From positions 62,001-126,000 of the forward strand of contig JALCCG010000015.1 in assembly GCA_023212695.1 (NCBI GenBank): a stretch of 64,000 nt of DNA, in the 5' to 3' direction. The position numbers and the translations under genes are program-made. The notes below the pieces were generated by a model. That model was not told the origin of the DNA. It did no database searches and saw nothing but the letters and a program-made list of their open reading frames with translations. Source of the stretch: Sporisorium sorghi (taxonomy: Eukaryota > Basidiomycota > Ustilaginomycetes > Ustilaginales > Ustilaginaceae). Each line of letters begins with the position of its first letter. The first letter of the stretch is position 1. This document shows, one piece after another, positions 51,801-61,843 of this stretch.

Positions 51801-53900
51801 AGGCTGCAGACCAGCGTTGGCAGCCTGCACGGCAGGATTGACGGCGACAGCACCAGCAGCAGGGCTGCTGCGCCCTCGTGCATGGAAGCTGTCCTCAGAG
51901 CTGATGCCCACCATGCTGTCTCGGTCGTCAAAGTTGCCGCTCTTTCGATCCTTCTTGTCCTTCCTCGAGAAGAGGCTGAAGACACCAGAGCGCTTCTTGC
52001 CTGCCTTTTCCTCGCTCGTGTCGTAGCTGTCGTTGCCCTTGCTGGTTCGATTGCTCTTTCGCTTTTCCTTGTCGGACGACGAGGATGCATCGCCGGCAAT
52101 GATGGTGGAGTTGGCGCTGGCGTCCGAGTTGGCGCGCTCTCGCTGAATCTGCGAGGGAAGGAAGCCGCCACTGCTGCTGGAAGTGCTGTTCCTGCTCATT
52201 GCGATCGACGTGGGACAGCCATTGGCGTCGTAGGCGACGGATCCGCTCGAGTTGATGCTGGAAACGGAACGCTCCGCTGAGGTGGTGCGCATGTGCTCAC
52301 CAGGGACGCGACCAGATCCTAGTTGACCGTAGCTGGGGCCAGCGACAGAGAGCTGCTGCGAGGATGTCGAGGATCGGCCGTTGGCGTACATGTGTGCATC
52401 GCCGTTGTTCTGGTGGACAGGCGCATACTGCTGCTGTTGCGATGCTTGGTGCTGGTAGCGAGGTTGCTCCTTCGCTTGAGCGCCATTGACCCATTGACCA
52501 TGGTCTGCAGATCCTTGCGATGGACCAGCAGGTCCTCGCGCGTACTGTTGTACGTAAGCATGCGAAGCAATCTGTTGTTGAGCTTCGGCGGCTTGTTGCT
52601 GGATGCTTCTCCCCTGCTGGTGATCCTGACGCAGGGCATCTCGTTGTTGCTGCTGGATGCGCTCGGCCTCCTGTCCATCCCACTCCATGCCATCATCAGG
52701 CTCCATCTTGTTGAAGCCGATGTTGTTGTGGTGGTGAGCTTGGCCGTCCTGGTCATCGTGATGGTTGTCCTGGCCGTCATCCTCCTCCTCCTCCTCTTCA
52801 TCATACTCTGCATCTGGATCCTCCTCGTACTCGAGATCGTGCTCTTCCCCGCCTTCATCGTAGTCGGAGTACTCGTCGCCGCTGTGCTCGAGATACGTTG
52901 AGGGGCCAAAGACGACGCCTCGCTTGCTGCGGATCTGCTCCTTTGTGAGAGGTGCTGGAGCACCTTGTGCACGCCGGGAAAGGGCAGAGAGTTTACCGGA
53001 GTGGAGCGAGACGCCAGCGGTGCCGGTAGCATGTCTGGCTTTGACGAGATGGCTGGTGAAGATCTTTTCGGGCACCTGGATGTGATCGTCGTCGGTGGCC
53101 GAGGTGAGGTCGACGTTCCTGTGCTTGTTGAGGCGGGCGAGACGTTCGAAGGGGGTCTCGATGTTCTCTGCAGGGATGTAGCCCACCTCTTGGGTGCGAA
53201 GTACGCGGACGAGCCACCAATAGCTGTTGCTATCGTCGAGCAAGGTGAGGCTGTTTCCCTTGTGAACGGTAGCCTGCCCTTCGACTGTGGCGACAAAGTT
53301 GTGCAGAGCATATACGAGATCAAAGTCGATGTTCTCGTCTGGGATGGAGGGACTCGAGCTGAGGTCGGACTCGTCGTCTTCGATCTCTTCCTCCTCCTCT
53401 TCGTCCTCGTAGATCATCTCGTCGTGGATACCGTCGGCCATCTGCTGATGATGATACTGGCCGTTGGGAGCGTACTCGTCATGGCCATACACATCATAGT
53501 CGGAGGAATTGGATATCCTGTTGGCGTCACGCTGCTGCTGGTACTGTGCGTTTGCGGGATGGGCATCGTCGCGGGTGGCTTTGGCACCTGCACTCGAGCT
53601 GCCGGCCCTCAATCGACTGGTTGCTGCTGCGTAGACATCCTGAGCATCTTCATCACTGCTGAAGCCGCCGTTGTCAGGCTGCTGTTCAAAGTCGTCGTGA
53701 GCATGGGCGCGGTCGTGGTCGGCGTTGTGACTGGACTGGGGCCCGAAGGTGGATGCGTGGATTTGGTTCTGAATCTTGTTGCTTACGGCATTCTGGTGAG
53801 CGCGTGGCGTGGTGCTGGTGCCGGAACCGCCGATACCAGCAAGGCCGCCGGAGGAGCCCAGGTTGACGTCGAGCGTCAAGGTTGGTTTGACCTGAGTCAT
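48810..53900 (-). CDS. TEA4: Tea4/Bud14-like SH3 polarity protein
   Basis: A 1696-residue protein, the longest in the window. The SH3 domain is at about residues 195-251 (YALHNFVATVEGQ, DDSNSYWWLVRVL, GYIPAENIETP), followed by FERLARLNKHRN. This SH3 plus tail is characteristic of fungal Tea4/Bud14 cell-end proteins. A PP1-docking RVxF-type motif RGVVF (327-331) precedes an acidic EYSDYDE block. Around 762-850 is a ubiquitin-like RA-type domain (LRVFAGEGVDSDSTFKTVLL). The rest is Ser/Gln/Ala-rich and disordered. Tea4/Bud14 proteins bring protein phosphatase 1 to growth sites and control polarity. The start is the ATG at 53898-53900 (MTQVKPTL); no intron in the frame. The symbol is by domain similarity. 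Confidence 0.82.
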   Translation of the reverse strand: MTQVKPTLTLDVNLGSSGGLAGIGGSGTSTTPRAHQNAVSNKIQNQIHASTFGPQSSHNADHDRAHAHDDFEQQPDNGGFSSDEDAQDVYAAATSRLRAGSSSAGAKATRDDAHPANAQYQQQRDANRISNSSDYDVYGHDEYAPNGQYHHQQMADGIHDEMIYEDEEEEEEIEDDESDLSSSPSIPDENIDFDLVYALHNFVATVEGQATVHKGNSLTLLDDSNSYWWLVRVLRTQEVGYIPAENIETPFERLARLNKHRNVDLTSATDDDHIQVPEKIFTSHLVKARHATGTAGVSLHSGKLSALSRRAQGAPAPLTKEQIRSKRGVVFGPSTYLEHSGDEYSDYDEGGEEHDLEYEEDPDAEYDEEEEEEDDGQDNHHDDQDGQAHHHNNIGFNKMEPDDGMEWDGQEAERIQQQQRDALRQDHQQGRSIQQQAAEAQQQIASHAYVQQYARGPAGPSQGSADHGQWVNGAQAKEQPRYQHQASQQQQYAPVHQNNGDAHMYANGRSSTSSQQLSVAGPSYGQLGSGRVPGEHMRTTSAERSVSSINSSGSVAYDANGCPTSIAMSRNSTSSSSGGFLPSQIQRERANSDASANSTIIAGDASSSSDKEKRKSNRTSKGNDSYDTSEEKAGKKRSGVFSLFSRKDKKDRKSGNFDDRDSMVGISSEDSFHARGRSSPAAGAVAVNPAVQAANAGLQPGQSIGMGRAVQERDRATQEAYQRQFLSPQNSSYDSASIASPNGITDKKRSHQRPGSLIGPSGSTPMLSVLRVFAGEGVDSDSTFKTVLLNDSTRSADLQRQALQRFGVNLHDMDKYVLTIKRLEGDERPLDADEHPLELFNTLTDILQQGQVTVPSVKRSSVGSISSISSNLSTHPAIARLGNDFSDDHAVKFYISRRDRLQGYVDLNGADESGRSGNVSDLSVSQDNSNVTSFSLNGDDAARSSHSSLLTGETSETVQSPTARFALRLIIYSSDLPEGVVFDPQTNALIPAATLRERLSQRPDAAAETPSQPRFREKILTFPRNTTVAEVVEEGLDRFGIAEGVVEGGDDVEDRPSRRKSRLHVKYGLAVQAADGERALAPTSKVLDAYPSPPAFKLGIGNRRSSDGKRRSIDAAALLGASDDVGVHDPVFVLRQITHAHSGPKARQHMPGAVGARAHSPTDNKLAAVHETRQLQSQLGSPRLGGSRDLLQDGQAKPNAGRTPQEIIAAQRAAAAERNAAVLGAQRNTQQGVDVMLSNQARIRSTKSGASNKFRYSYVPADGQERDISSIIEEVMQDQMQSSQDTQLSSSADAGLRPIDARPAFGIKKSMQSDHTTDEYASARSSPGGESPLGLDEVNFEVRPSPTSQLNGGVAPLAFGKQSSRGGAEAAGRGGATAANGDLLDTLLRGSTQSTTNVEERINAVLDRVQTPTLSSAKEGSAAPTRALSADGTQSTASADAQRNGRAAAVAAGAGAAAGAATTATAAAHKKQLSVGSEFSNSRDTSSPLTVGTSSAATHATNTTATMLTPLSTFVAGRQPTEMRSASALGVGGGGAADRGAASGSRSITPSAYPSVAALSFGADDASLSHLYTIVEAAARRDPRKKLLSHASMSSISSAASPVLNSSALMGSVGSGGGGGTGSRPGSKLSNAASKLSLMLEDERDVLKPEPGGLFAPAMPFVEDKKVREAYHGISTQLGDIDDSLDSLLADVIRIF

Positions 53901-55160
53901 GGTCGAAGAGGTATCGAGCTGGCGCACCAGGCTTAGCGGATGGATTGGCGTCGATGCTGGAAGGCAAGATTGATCTTCTGCTCCTAATGACACGGCTAGG
54001 CGTGAGAAAGCCCACGGAACCCTTCCGACAAAACTAGGCTACGCGGGAAGAGTGCGGCATGAGCAGCTTTTTGGGATATCGATATCGTGAGTGCCGCCGA
54101 GGAAGCCGCCTGGTCGTTGCTGATTCGAAGACGGCGGATGAATGCCGAAACCTAGAACGGCTAGAGATCGACGACGACAGCTGTCAAGTGCGGATTCGGC
54201 ACAATGCCGACACTCGACGCTCTTCGGAAAGGCCGAATGAGGTCGATGGTTGGAAGAAAGAAGCCCTTGCTGAGCTTGTCGAGGCTCCTTGTTGTGATGG
54301 AAATGAGATGAGCTCTCGGCTGGATGGTTTCGAAGAAGGAGCCAGAAGCAAGAGGATCGAGGAGAGAGCAAGAAGCAGCCAAAAGCAAGGAGAGGCCGTG
54401 GGCGTCGGTCGGTCGGTCGAGCAGGCAGTCTGGCTGGCGTGTGTTGCTGCAGGCGAGGCAAAAACAGCAAGCAGGAGAGAAGCGCGAAGATTGGCGTTCA
54501 GCGAGGCGTGACAGGACTTGCAGTGCAGCTTTGCGCGCGTTGTGAGAGCACAGCGTTGAAACAGACAGGACAGGGCAGCCAGCGAGCGAGCTAAAAAAAA
54601 TCGCTCGACAGCAGGCTTGACAGGCAGACACAGACAAGCCGCAGACGCACAGAGAAGTTGAGAAGGCTGGAAAAGTGCCCCAACTCCGAAAGTCACAATG
54701 TCTATCGAGGGCAGCGAGGCCGAAAAGCAGCCTTTTTTTCAAAATTGTCCCGCTCTCTCGACTAACAACCCCCTTTTTTTTTTGGCTTGCTCGGTCCTTC
54801 CCGATACGCTTTACTGGTTAACTTAGCTCAAGTTCACGCGATCTGAGAATGAAAGGGCTGCGACACCGTGAGCAAAAAAAGAAGAGAGAAAAACAGGCAC
54901 CACGCAGAACAATTGCGACGCGCTGCTTCTCTGCGCGTTTACCTGCCCAAATTCAAGCTCAGCGCTCTCTCGGCCAACGCATGCATTGGACAGCAGAGAT
55001 CGGGAGGGAGCGCTCTTGAATGCTAATATCGGTGATCAATTTTTCGGCCTCTGTGCTTCTCTTCTTCTCGTTCACAAGGGTCCACTTCGTCAAGCGCACT
55101 TACCAATACCAACACCATCGACGATCACCATACGAAGGGACCACATCTCAAGGCTCCAGC
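53901..55160. promoter_or_regulatory. divergent promoter of SH3 protein and DBR1 genes
   Basis: 1.26 kb between divergent ATGs. It contains a (GGTC)-type repeat at 54404-54420, a ten-base T run near 54774-54783, and A runs near 54590. Short open frames on both strands have no family likeness. The SH3 gene may have a long or spliced leader here. Confidence 0.45.
54404..54420 (+). repeat. (GTCG)n tetranucleotide repeat
   Basis: Four GTCG units plus A; the complement of the CGAC repeat upstream of the copper ATPase gene. Confidence 0.85.
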
Positions 55161-56915
55161 ATGAAGCTCGCCATCCAAGGCTGCAGCCATGGCGAGCTCG
55201 ACGCCATCTACGCCTCCCTCCTCCGTACCGAACGCGAGCAGTCTCTTCAAGTCGACGCCCTGCTGCTCTGCGGTGACTTCCAGGCGATCCGCAACCATTC
55301 CGATTTGCACGCCCTCGCCGTACCGCAAAAGTACCTGCGGCTCGGCGACTTCCATTCGTACTACTCGGGTGAAAAGGTCGCCCCCATCCTCACTCTGGTG
55401 ATCGGCGGCAACCACGAGGCGAGCAACTACATGCACGAGCTATACCACGGCGGCTGGCTCGCTCCCAACATCTACTTCCTCGGCGCGGCTGGTGTCGTCG
55501 AGCTCAACGGGCTCGTCGTAGCGGGGATATCGGGGATCTATAAGGACAAGGATTACAGGAAGGGGAGGTTCGAGAAGCTGCCATATGATGCGAGCACGAT
55601 TCGGAGCTGCTACCACACTAGAGAGTTCGACGTGGCTAGGCTCAAGGCGTTGGCAGATGAAGGGGTGGATGTGGTAATGTCGCACGACTGGCCGAATACG
55701 ATCGAGCAATGGGGTGACACCAAGGGGCTGATACGCAAGAAGCCGTTCTTCAAGGACGAGATCGAGTCAAAGACGTTAGGGTCACCGCCACTCATGGAGC
55801 TTTTGCAGTACTTGAAGCCCCTGTTTTGGTTCTCTGCGCATCTGCACGTCAAGTTTGCTGCTCTTTTCCAGCATGGTCAGGTATCAGCAAGTCAAGATGC
55901 GACAGCGTCGGCCGCATCGGCAACAGCAGCAGGAAACGCAAATCCCGAAGCTCTCGACATTAGCCTGGACTCCGACGACGACGAAGAGCAAAAGGCAACA
56001 CCGCAAGCTTCATCCAGCAGCATTGATGTTAATGGAACAGGAAGCAAAGCAGAACTGAGCGCGTCTAGCACAGCTGCTTCGACCCGATTCCTCGCATTGC
56101 ACAAGTGTCTACCGCACACACCCTTCCTGCAGATCATCGACCATCCCTCCCCGCACGATGCCGAGCTGGAAGCTCGCAAATCGGCGCTCAACTACCAACA
56201 GCGCATCCAGCCCACGTTGCGGTACAACAAACGATGGCTTGCGATCACGCGCGCCTTCCATGGCCACTTCTCGCTGCAGTATCGCCAGCCTGACCTCCCG
56301 GATCCGCTCTCAGCCGCGCTCCTCCAGCAAGTCGAAGAAGAGGAGCGCTGGATCGAGCAGAACCGCATGGCACGCGGTCCGACGCGGAACAGCGGCAAGC
56401 GCAAGCAGGATGAGCTCGAGGGGTCCCGAGCCGCAACTCCGCTGGCGGGAGGGGAAGAGGGCGAAGGTGGTGGGGAGGAGCTCGACGTGTACAGGGTGCA
56501 GCAGTTTGTGCGTACGGCGCCGGCACCGTTTGAGCCGGGGGGACTGTCTCAGGCTCCCCCGGCGTGGTATACGAATCCTCAGACCGAGGCGTTTTGCCAC
56601 TTAGTGGGTATCGAGAACAAGATCAATCCGCGTCCGGTGCATTTTGCGCCGCCTGCTGGATTCCATCCTCCGCCCCATTTCCATCCTGATCAAAGTCTAC
56701 AGGTTCCTCAGGCACCACCAGCGAGAGACCAAGACGCAGGCCTGCCCGTCGAGACCGACCCGAATGCGTTGGCGATCGACATAGATGACCTCGACAGCGA
56801 CTGCGATCACGAGGACCAGGCGATCGCTGCAGCTACAGACGATCACAGCCGTGACGTGCTCACCCTATCAGACGATGACGAACTGCACGCTCGGTGGAAA
56901 GAGGGAACCGGCTGA
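55161..56915 (+). CDS. DBR1: RNA lariat debranching enzyme
   Basis: A 584-residue metallophosphoesterase that cleaves the 2'-5' bond of intron lariats. The N-terminal catalytic motifs are GCSHGELD (residues 7-14), LLCGDFQAIRN, GGNHEASNYM, the DBR1-specific FLGAAGVVELNGLVVAGISGI, MSHDWP and SAHLHVKF. After a disordered Ala/Ser insertion, the family C-terminal domain appears (FLALHKCLPHTPFLQI, LRYNKRWLAITRAFH). The last 150 residues are Pro-rich, then acidic. The second position of the first motif is Cys, as usual in this family. The start ATG directly precedes the first strand. No intron. It converges on the next gene with 155 bases between stops. Confidence 0.97.
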   Translation: MKLAIQGCSHGELDAIYASLLRTEREQSLQVDALLLCGDFQAIRNHSDLHALAVPQKYLRLGDFHSYYSGEKVAPILTLVIGGNHEASNYMHELYHGGWLAPNIYFLGAAGVVELNGLVVAGISGIYKDKDYRKGRFEKLPYDASTIRSCYHTREFDVARLKALADEGVDVVMSHDWPNTIEQWGDTKGLIRKKPFFKDEIESKTLGSPPLMELLQYLKPLFWFSAHLHVKFAALFQHGQVSASQDATASAASATAAGNANPEALDISLDSDDDEEQKATPQASSSSIDVNGTGSKAELSASSTAASTRFLALHKCLPHTPFLQIIDHPSPHDAELEARKSALNYQQRIQPTLRYNKRWLAITRAFHGHFSLQYRQPDLPDPLSAALLQQVEEEERWIEQNRMARGPTRNSGKRKQDELEGSRAATPLAGGEEGEGGGEELDVYRVQQFVRTAPAPFEPGGLSQAPPAWYTNPQTEAFCHLVGIENKINPRPVHFAPPAGFHPPPHFHPDQSLQVPQAPPARDQDAGLPVETDPNALAIDIDDLDSDCDHEDQAIAAATDDHSRDVLTLSDDDELHARWKEGTG

Positions 56916-57070
56916 AACCCTGTCGACCTTACAACACGCTCAATCTCAACCTTTAGATCAGCGCATCGCTGCCGATCAAATCCACACAAACGCACATGCT
57001 TTGTCTCTCTCTCAGATCGAACTTTGACTTGAGCGTTTCCATTTGAGTTGTACGCACACCTTCTCCCCAA

Positions 57071-58471
57071 TCAGAGCGACGAATAGCTCTGCAGCAAAGG
57101 CTCGACCTTCCTGACGAGCGTGTTGCTCTTCTCCCTGTCCACCCTATCCATGAACCTGTACAGCGTCCTAACCGGATCCAGCTTCTGGCCCGACAACGGG
57201 TCTTCAAACTTGTCCGCTCCGCGAATGGCAACGTAGCTGAGCGTGGCGGACAAGTTCCTGCCGAGGATCGCAGAGCGCCCTACGGACGGGACGGTGGTGC
57301 TCGCTGCCGCTGCTGCGGAGGCGGGGGTGGAGAGCGCGCGCTGCGCAGACAGCGTGAGGAGCGAGACGAGCTTGTCGGTGCGTGCGATGATGTTGGTCAG
57401 AAGCGGGTTGCTGGCGGTGCGGCGGCGGTCGGCGACGAGGCGGAAGGTCTGGATGTACGCGCGGGCGAGGTAGGAGAGCAGGAACGGGTCGAGCTGCGAT
57501 GTTGGCGCCGAACGGGTAGAAGAGGAGAGCGAGGACGAGAGCGAGGCGAGGATGGACATGCGGTCGATGATGGCTAGCTGCGCCCTGGCCAAAGGCGTAT
57601 CGAGCTCGTGACGCGCTTCGATGGCCTGCGCCTTGTCATCGCCCTCCGCTGCGCCTTCCTCGCTAGCAGCGTTCTCCGAGGGCACCACGCCAAGCAGGTC
57701 GCTCTCCTGCACCGGTGCGCCCTCGATCTCCGCGCTCGCCAGGATTTCCTCCCGCTTCCCCCGGCCCAGCTTGCGCATCAGCCCCTCCTGCACCACCAGC
57801 AGGCTCTCCAGGTCGTACTCGAGCCCGTACGCGTATCGGTCCAGGAACGCATTCAGCGCCACCTCCGGCAGCCGCTTCTTGCTCGCCCGCGATGCGAAGC
57901 GCGAGCCGCTCTCGACTCCCAGACTTCCAACGCGGTCGCGGTACATCTTGGCCAGCTCCAGCAGGGACTCGAACTCGTGCTTGTCGCTAGCGTGGCCTGC
58001 GAGGTTGCGCCAGCGTGAGAGGCTCGGGAACTGCCCGCGGTCGATAGCGTCCCACTCGAGACTTGCTCGGTAGTCTTCCAATGCTTTGGCGAACTCGACG
58101 CGCGACATGGACGCAGTCGCCGTCGCCGTACCCGTAGACGATGAGGCGGCATTGCTGACGTCAGAGACTCCGCCGAAGAGGTCGTCGTCGTCCTCTTGTG
58201 CAAATTCGTCGTCTTGCTGTTGCTCTTCGGAGAGCACGTCGTCCTCTACGGCAGCAAAGGCGTTCTTTTTGGACTTCTTCTTGAGATGCACACTGCTCGA
58301 GCTGAATGTTCGCAGTGTCGAGCTGCATGGCGAGGCGATAGCGGCAGATGGTGCGATGCGCTGCGGAAGAAGGTTCAGCGATACTGAGCGCGCAATCCGT
58401 TGCTGTTGCGAGCTGGCACTGTTGCGTGCTGCGCTACGAAGCACTGTTCTGGCAAAGTTGTGTGAGCGCAT
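57071..58471 (-). CDS. probable mitochondrial protein, function unknown
   Basis: 466 residues from the ATG at 58469-58471 (MRSHNFARTVLRSAARNS). The N terminus is rich in Arg, Ser and Ala without acidic residues for about 60 positions, ending in a RTFSSSS motif typical of mitochondrial presequence cleavage regions. A short acidic stretch (DDEFAQEDDDDLFGG) follows, then a helical region (KALEDYRASLEWDAIDR, then FLDRYAYGLEYDLESLLVVQ) and an Ala/Ser-rich C-terminal half with a conserved-looking end (DPVRTLYRFMDRVDREKS). I do not recognise the family; a role in mitochondrial gene expression or the ribosome is possible but not shown. No intron. Confidence 0.75.
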   Translation of the reverse strand: MRSHNFARTVLRSAARNSASSQQQRIARSVSLNLLPQRIAPSAAIASPCSSTLRTFSSSSVHLKKKSKKNAFAAVEDDVLSEEQQQDDEFAQEDDDDLFGGVSDVSNAASSSTGTATATASMSRVEFAKALEDYRASLEWDAIDRGQFPSLSRWRNLAGHASDKHEFESLLELAKMYRDRVGSLGVESGSRFASRASKKRLPEVALNAFLDRYAYGLEYDLESLLVVQEGLMRKLGRGKREEILASAEIEGAPVQESDLLGVVPSENAASEEGAAEGDDKAQAIEARHELDTPLARAQLAIIDRMSILASLSSSLSSSTRSAPTSQLDPFLLSYLARAYIQTFRLVADRRRTASNPLLTNIIARTDKLVSLLTLSAQRALSTPASAAAAASTTVPSVGRSAILGRNLSATLSYVAIRGADKFEDPLSGQKLDPVRTLYRFMDRVDREKSNTLVRKVEPLLQSYSSL

Positions 58472-58945
58472 CTTCTGTGTTGAGGGCACCGCAGCTCTTG
58501 ATTTCTATGCTGTTTGATAGATGGTCGAATGAGGAGTGCAGATGATGTCGTGGTCGAGAAAGTGCCGGTCAAGGATGATGTTGGAAGAAATGCTGATCCA
58601 AGAAGAAAATTGGATGCAGCGCCATTTGCTCTTTCTTTTCTTCTCATTCCGACTTTGGCCTGCATCACGTGGATGCTCGCAAATTTTCCCGATCGGATCG
58701 TCTTCCCGATCTACTCAGTCTCGACGCACTTGACTCGACAACGCAGGCCAATCGAGTCGATGCTTGAGAATTGGCGGATTGTGCTGAGTTGTAGACATAC
58801 ATAGGCGACACGAGGCGTAGAGATTGAATGATGATGAAATAGATGATCGGAACGGCCCGCTGAAAGAGAATTGACAGTGAAGAGAAAGTAGATGGAAACG
58901 ATGCTGGCAGGGAGCACGAGAGTCGTACATGTGGTTGCATCACGC
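58472..58945. other. intergenic: promoter of mitochondrial-protein gene and GSY1 3' side
   Basis: 474 bases between two minus-strand genes; no coding region, repeat or RNA gene recognised. Confidence 0.5.
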
Positions 58946-61195
58946 CTAGTGAGCGTTACCGTTGCCATTACCATTTGGCGCACCGCTGTGGTTGCTCAGC
59001 GCCGCATCGGCACGGTCCAGGTCGGCGCTGGAGAGGAACTTTCCGCCTCCCAGACCGGGCGTGCTGGCGCCGCTCATGCTGCCGACCGAGGTGCCGCGCT
59101 GACGAGACTTGATAACGAGCGGATATCTGTACGCCTCCTCCTCGTCGTCCGAACCGTGCTGGCTCATGGTCTTCCAGAACTGCTGATGACCACGGTAGTC
59201 CGACGTCGACAGACCCTGCAACTCCTCGGTGAGCGTGCCAAACTCGCCTGGCGTCCTAGCGCCCGAACCGAAGCGCGGCGAGCCAGGCATCGAGAGCGGT
59301 GGCGGCATCTTGCCGTCGTGGATATCGTCAAAGTAGCTGTCGATGGTGTCGTCCTCGTCGAACGAGTCCGGGTAGGCACGGCGGAGAGCAAGCTGTCGTG
59401 CCTTGGCGTACTCGAGGCCTAGACGCTTCCAGTCGAGCAGCTCGGACAGGCGCTCGGTGCGGTTTCGCTGGTTGATGCGCTGTCGGCGCGTCTTTTGGCT
59501 GAAGGTGAACATCTGGTCAGTCAGCTGGTTAACCGAGTCCTCGACGCTCTTCATTCGTCGGTCGACAATGTAGATGCCGTAGTCCTCGCCGCGCTCGATC
59601 GTGTCTTCCATGAAGCAGCCGAAGCCCGACAAGTTGGTGGTGATCGACGGAACACCCATCACCGTGCACTCGGCAGGAGTGTAGCCCCACGGCTCGTAAT
59701 ACGAAGGGAAGACACCCAAGTGACAGCCTCGAACAAACTCTTCGTAGTCGAGACCCAAAATGGGGTTGTTGGCGTTGAGGAACTCGGGGTGGAAGATGAC
59801 CTTGACGCGGTCGCTGGTGCGGTTGAACAGCTGGACGCGGCGAATCTGGTTGAGGATGGGATCGTTGTCGTCGTCCTGCATGTTGTGCGTCACGACGGGC
59901 GGAAGCGAGTTGCGCTTGAGGGCAAAGATGCGCTTCTTGAGCGCAATCTTGTCCGCGTCCGAGAGCAGCGTGGCTGGGTCGATCACGTCGCTTCCGCTCT
60001 CGCCTTGGTAGCGGGCCATTTTCTCGAAGAGGCGCTCTCCAACGCGCGCTTGGATCTGCTCGACCGTGTCGCGCAGTTGCTTCGTCACGGCCTGACCCTT
60101 GAGCGCCTCGATGGTGTACGAGTTGGTGGCGGCAGGCATGATGATGAAGGCAACCACAGTGGTCTTGGAGCCGCTCTTTTGCAGCTTGTAGTTGAGGCGG
60201 GCGAGCGACTCGATAAACATGTCGACACCCTTGTTTCGGTACTCGTATCGGCCTGCAGTGAAGAAGTAGAGCGTGTTGTCCAGGTCAAAGTCGTAGTGGC
60301 CATAAAAGTGACCTTTGACGAACTCGTTGATCTTGGCCTTGGACACGGCGTGAAGGTTCTGGAACTCGTGCATGGCCGAGAACTTGACCACGTTGAGACC
60401 GTTGGGAAGCACACCGTCAGGCTTGCGCTTGAGGAGATGCTCTGATTCGTAGGCGGTGATGTGACTGACGGTGGTGAATACGTCGGCGCAGTGGGCGGCA
60501 GCACGCTCGACGCAGTAGCGGTGGTAGATGCCGCGCTTGCCTGCCTCGTGGTCGACGTCAAAGTATTGGAGGTTGTTATAGAAGTCGACGCTGCCTGCAC
60601 ACAGGTATCGACCGAGAAGAGTGGCGTGGGTGGTAAAGATGGTGGTCACGTCAATGTGACGCTTGCGGCAGAGAGGGATGGCGAGACCGGCCTGCCACTC
60701 GTGGAAGTGGGCAATGATGGCACGCTTTCGCTCGCGACTCGAGTAATCGCCGAGGAACCATGCGACGAGGTAGCCAAAGACGAGTGTCTCGTTGGTCTCG
60801 TGGTCGTGCTGCGGCGTTGGGATGCCGGCGAGGTTCCAGAGGTCGCCCTTCCACTCATCCATGCGGTGGTACATGCTAGAGGTGTCGAAGAGCAGCACGC
60901 GAGGCGCACGCTCAATGAGCCATCGTCCGTAGAGGAACTTGACGCCGGCGTCGCGCATGCTGTCAAGCGTCTGCTTGAGGAAAGGGTCTTCCGGTTCGAG
61001 CGCCTCAACCTCCATGGGAGCCGTCTTGTAGGAGAGCGGGCCGATGAGGGTGTAGCGTTCGCCATACTCTTGATGTGTGACGGGAGCCTTTGTCTTGATG
61101 ACGGTGTAGATACCGCCGACCTTGTTGGCGACTTCCCAGGCTGCCTCGAAGAGGAGCGGGTTGTGGACGTCCCTCTTGGGAGCAGAAGACGCCAT
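58946..61195 (-). CDS. GSY1: glycogen synthase
   Basis: A 749-residue glycosyltransferase family 3 enzyme adding glucose from UDP-glucose to glycogen. Landmarks are [20 protein letters not shown] at the N terminus, [40 protein letters not shown] and the catalytic-site block [18 protein letters not shown]. The arginine-rich regulatory helix [14 protein letters not shown] follows, the segment that senses glucose-6-phosphate in the family. The tail carries Ser-rich likely phosphorylation sites ([14 protein letters not shown]) and ends in Asn/Gly repeats. The ATG is at 61193-61195; no intron. Confidence 0.97.
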   Translation of the reverse strand: MASSAPKRDVHNPLLFEAAWEVANKVGGIYTVIKTKAPVTHQEYGERYTLIGPLSYKTAPMEVEALEPEDPFLKQTLDSMRDAGVKFLYGRWLIERAPRVLLFDTSSMYHRMDEWKGDLWNLAGIPTPQHDHETNETLVFGYLVAWFLGDYSSRERKRAIIAHFHEWQAGLAIPLCRKRHIDVTTIFTTHATLLGRYLCAGSVDFYNNLQYFDVDHEAGKRGIYHRYCVERAAAHCADVFTTVSHITAYESEHLLKRKPDGVLPNGLNVVKFSAMHEFQNLHAVSKAKINEFVKGHFYGHYDFDLDNTLYFFTAGRYEYRNKGVDMFIESLARLNYKLQKSGSKTTVVAFIIMPAATNSYTIEALKGQAVTKQLRDTVEQIQARVGERLFEKMARYQGESGSDVIDPATLLSDADKIALKKRIFALKRNSLPPVVTHNMQDDDNDPILNQIRRVQLFNRTSDRVKVIFHPEFLNANNPILGLDYEEFVRGCHLGVFPSYYEPWGYTPAECTVMGVPSITTNLSGFGCFMEDTIERGEDYGIYIVDRRMKSVEDSVNQLTDQMFTFSQKTRRQRINQRNRTERLSELLDWKRLGLEYAKARQLALRRAYPDSFDEDDTIDSYFDDIHDGKMPPPLSMPGSPRFGSGARTPGEFGTLTEELQGLSTSDYRGHQQFWKTMSQHGSDDEEEAYRYPLVIKSRQRGTSVGSMSGASTPGLGGGKFLSSADLDRADAALSNHSGAPNGNGNGNAH

Positions 61196-61737
61196 TTTTG
61201 CCAGCAGCTGCGGATGCGAGCTTCAAGGACTTGTTTTCTGCTTTGAGCGGGATGAGTCGGATGTGAGCGTCGAGTAATAAGAGCGGCGATCAAGGGGGAA
61301 AGCCCGGCCAAAGAGTGTTGAGGGTGTGGTGAAAGGATGGCAAAGGAGGAAGGATGGAGGAAGTGGGATTGAAGGGACAGCGCAGTTCAGGACTGGTCAG
61401 CTGTTTGCACTCAAGAGCAGCACCAGTCAAAGCGGGAAGAGTTGAGAGTCGCAACTGAGACACAGAAGAAGTTCAAGCGGACTCTGAGAGGCCAAAAGAA
61501 GCAGAAGCAGCAGCATATTCAGCAGCATATTCAACGCGGGGCCACGGACCACTGTGACTGGAAGCGAGAGAGTGGAGGAGTTTGCTCTGCGTTGCTGCGT
61601 TGCTGTGAGCCAATTAGATTTGGTCGCGGCAGGAAGAAAGCAGAAACTGGAAATCGCCAAACGCATTTGGGGAGACCATGAGCCTGGGCTCTCTCTCTCC
61701 ATTGTGACTCTCTGGAGACTCCGCCTTTGAGGAACAT

Positions 61738-61755
61738 AATTTACAGTAAATTTAC
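61738..61755. promoter_or_regulatory. overlapping palindromes TTACAGTAAATTTAC
   Basis: Two overlapping perfect inverted repeats about 545 bases upstream of the glycogen synthase ATG. A related TTACTGTAAA box occurs near 44036. A transcription-factor site is possible. Confidence 0.3.
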
Positions 61756-61843
61756 CTGACCGGGCACTTCGGGAGAGAAACCGAACGTGGCGCTGCGTGG
61801 GGGAGCCAAGGCGAGGTGGCGAATCAGGACTCGCTCGTCTTTC

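Noticed and set aside
50478..52280. 600-codon plus-strand frame opposite the SH3 protein
   Set aside because: Shadow of the large minus-strand gene; no recognisable domain.
53901..53993. Upstream extension of the SH3 protein frame to a GTG codon
   Set aside because: No ATG in the extension; nuclear fungal genes normally start at ATG, which is at 53898-53900.
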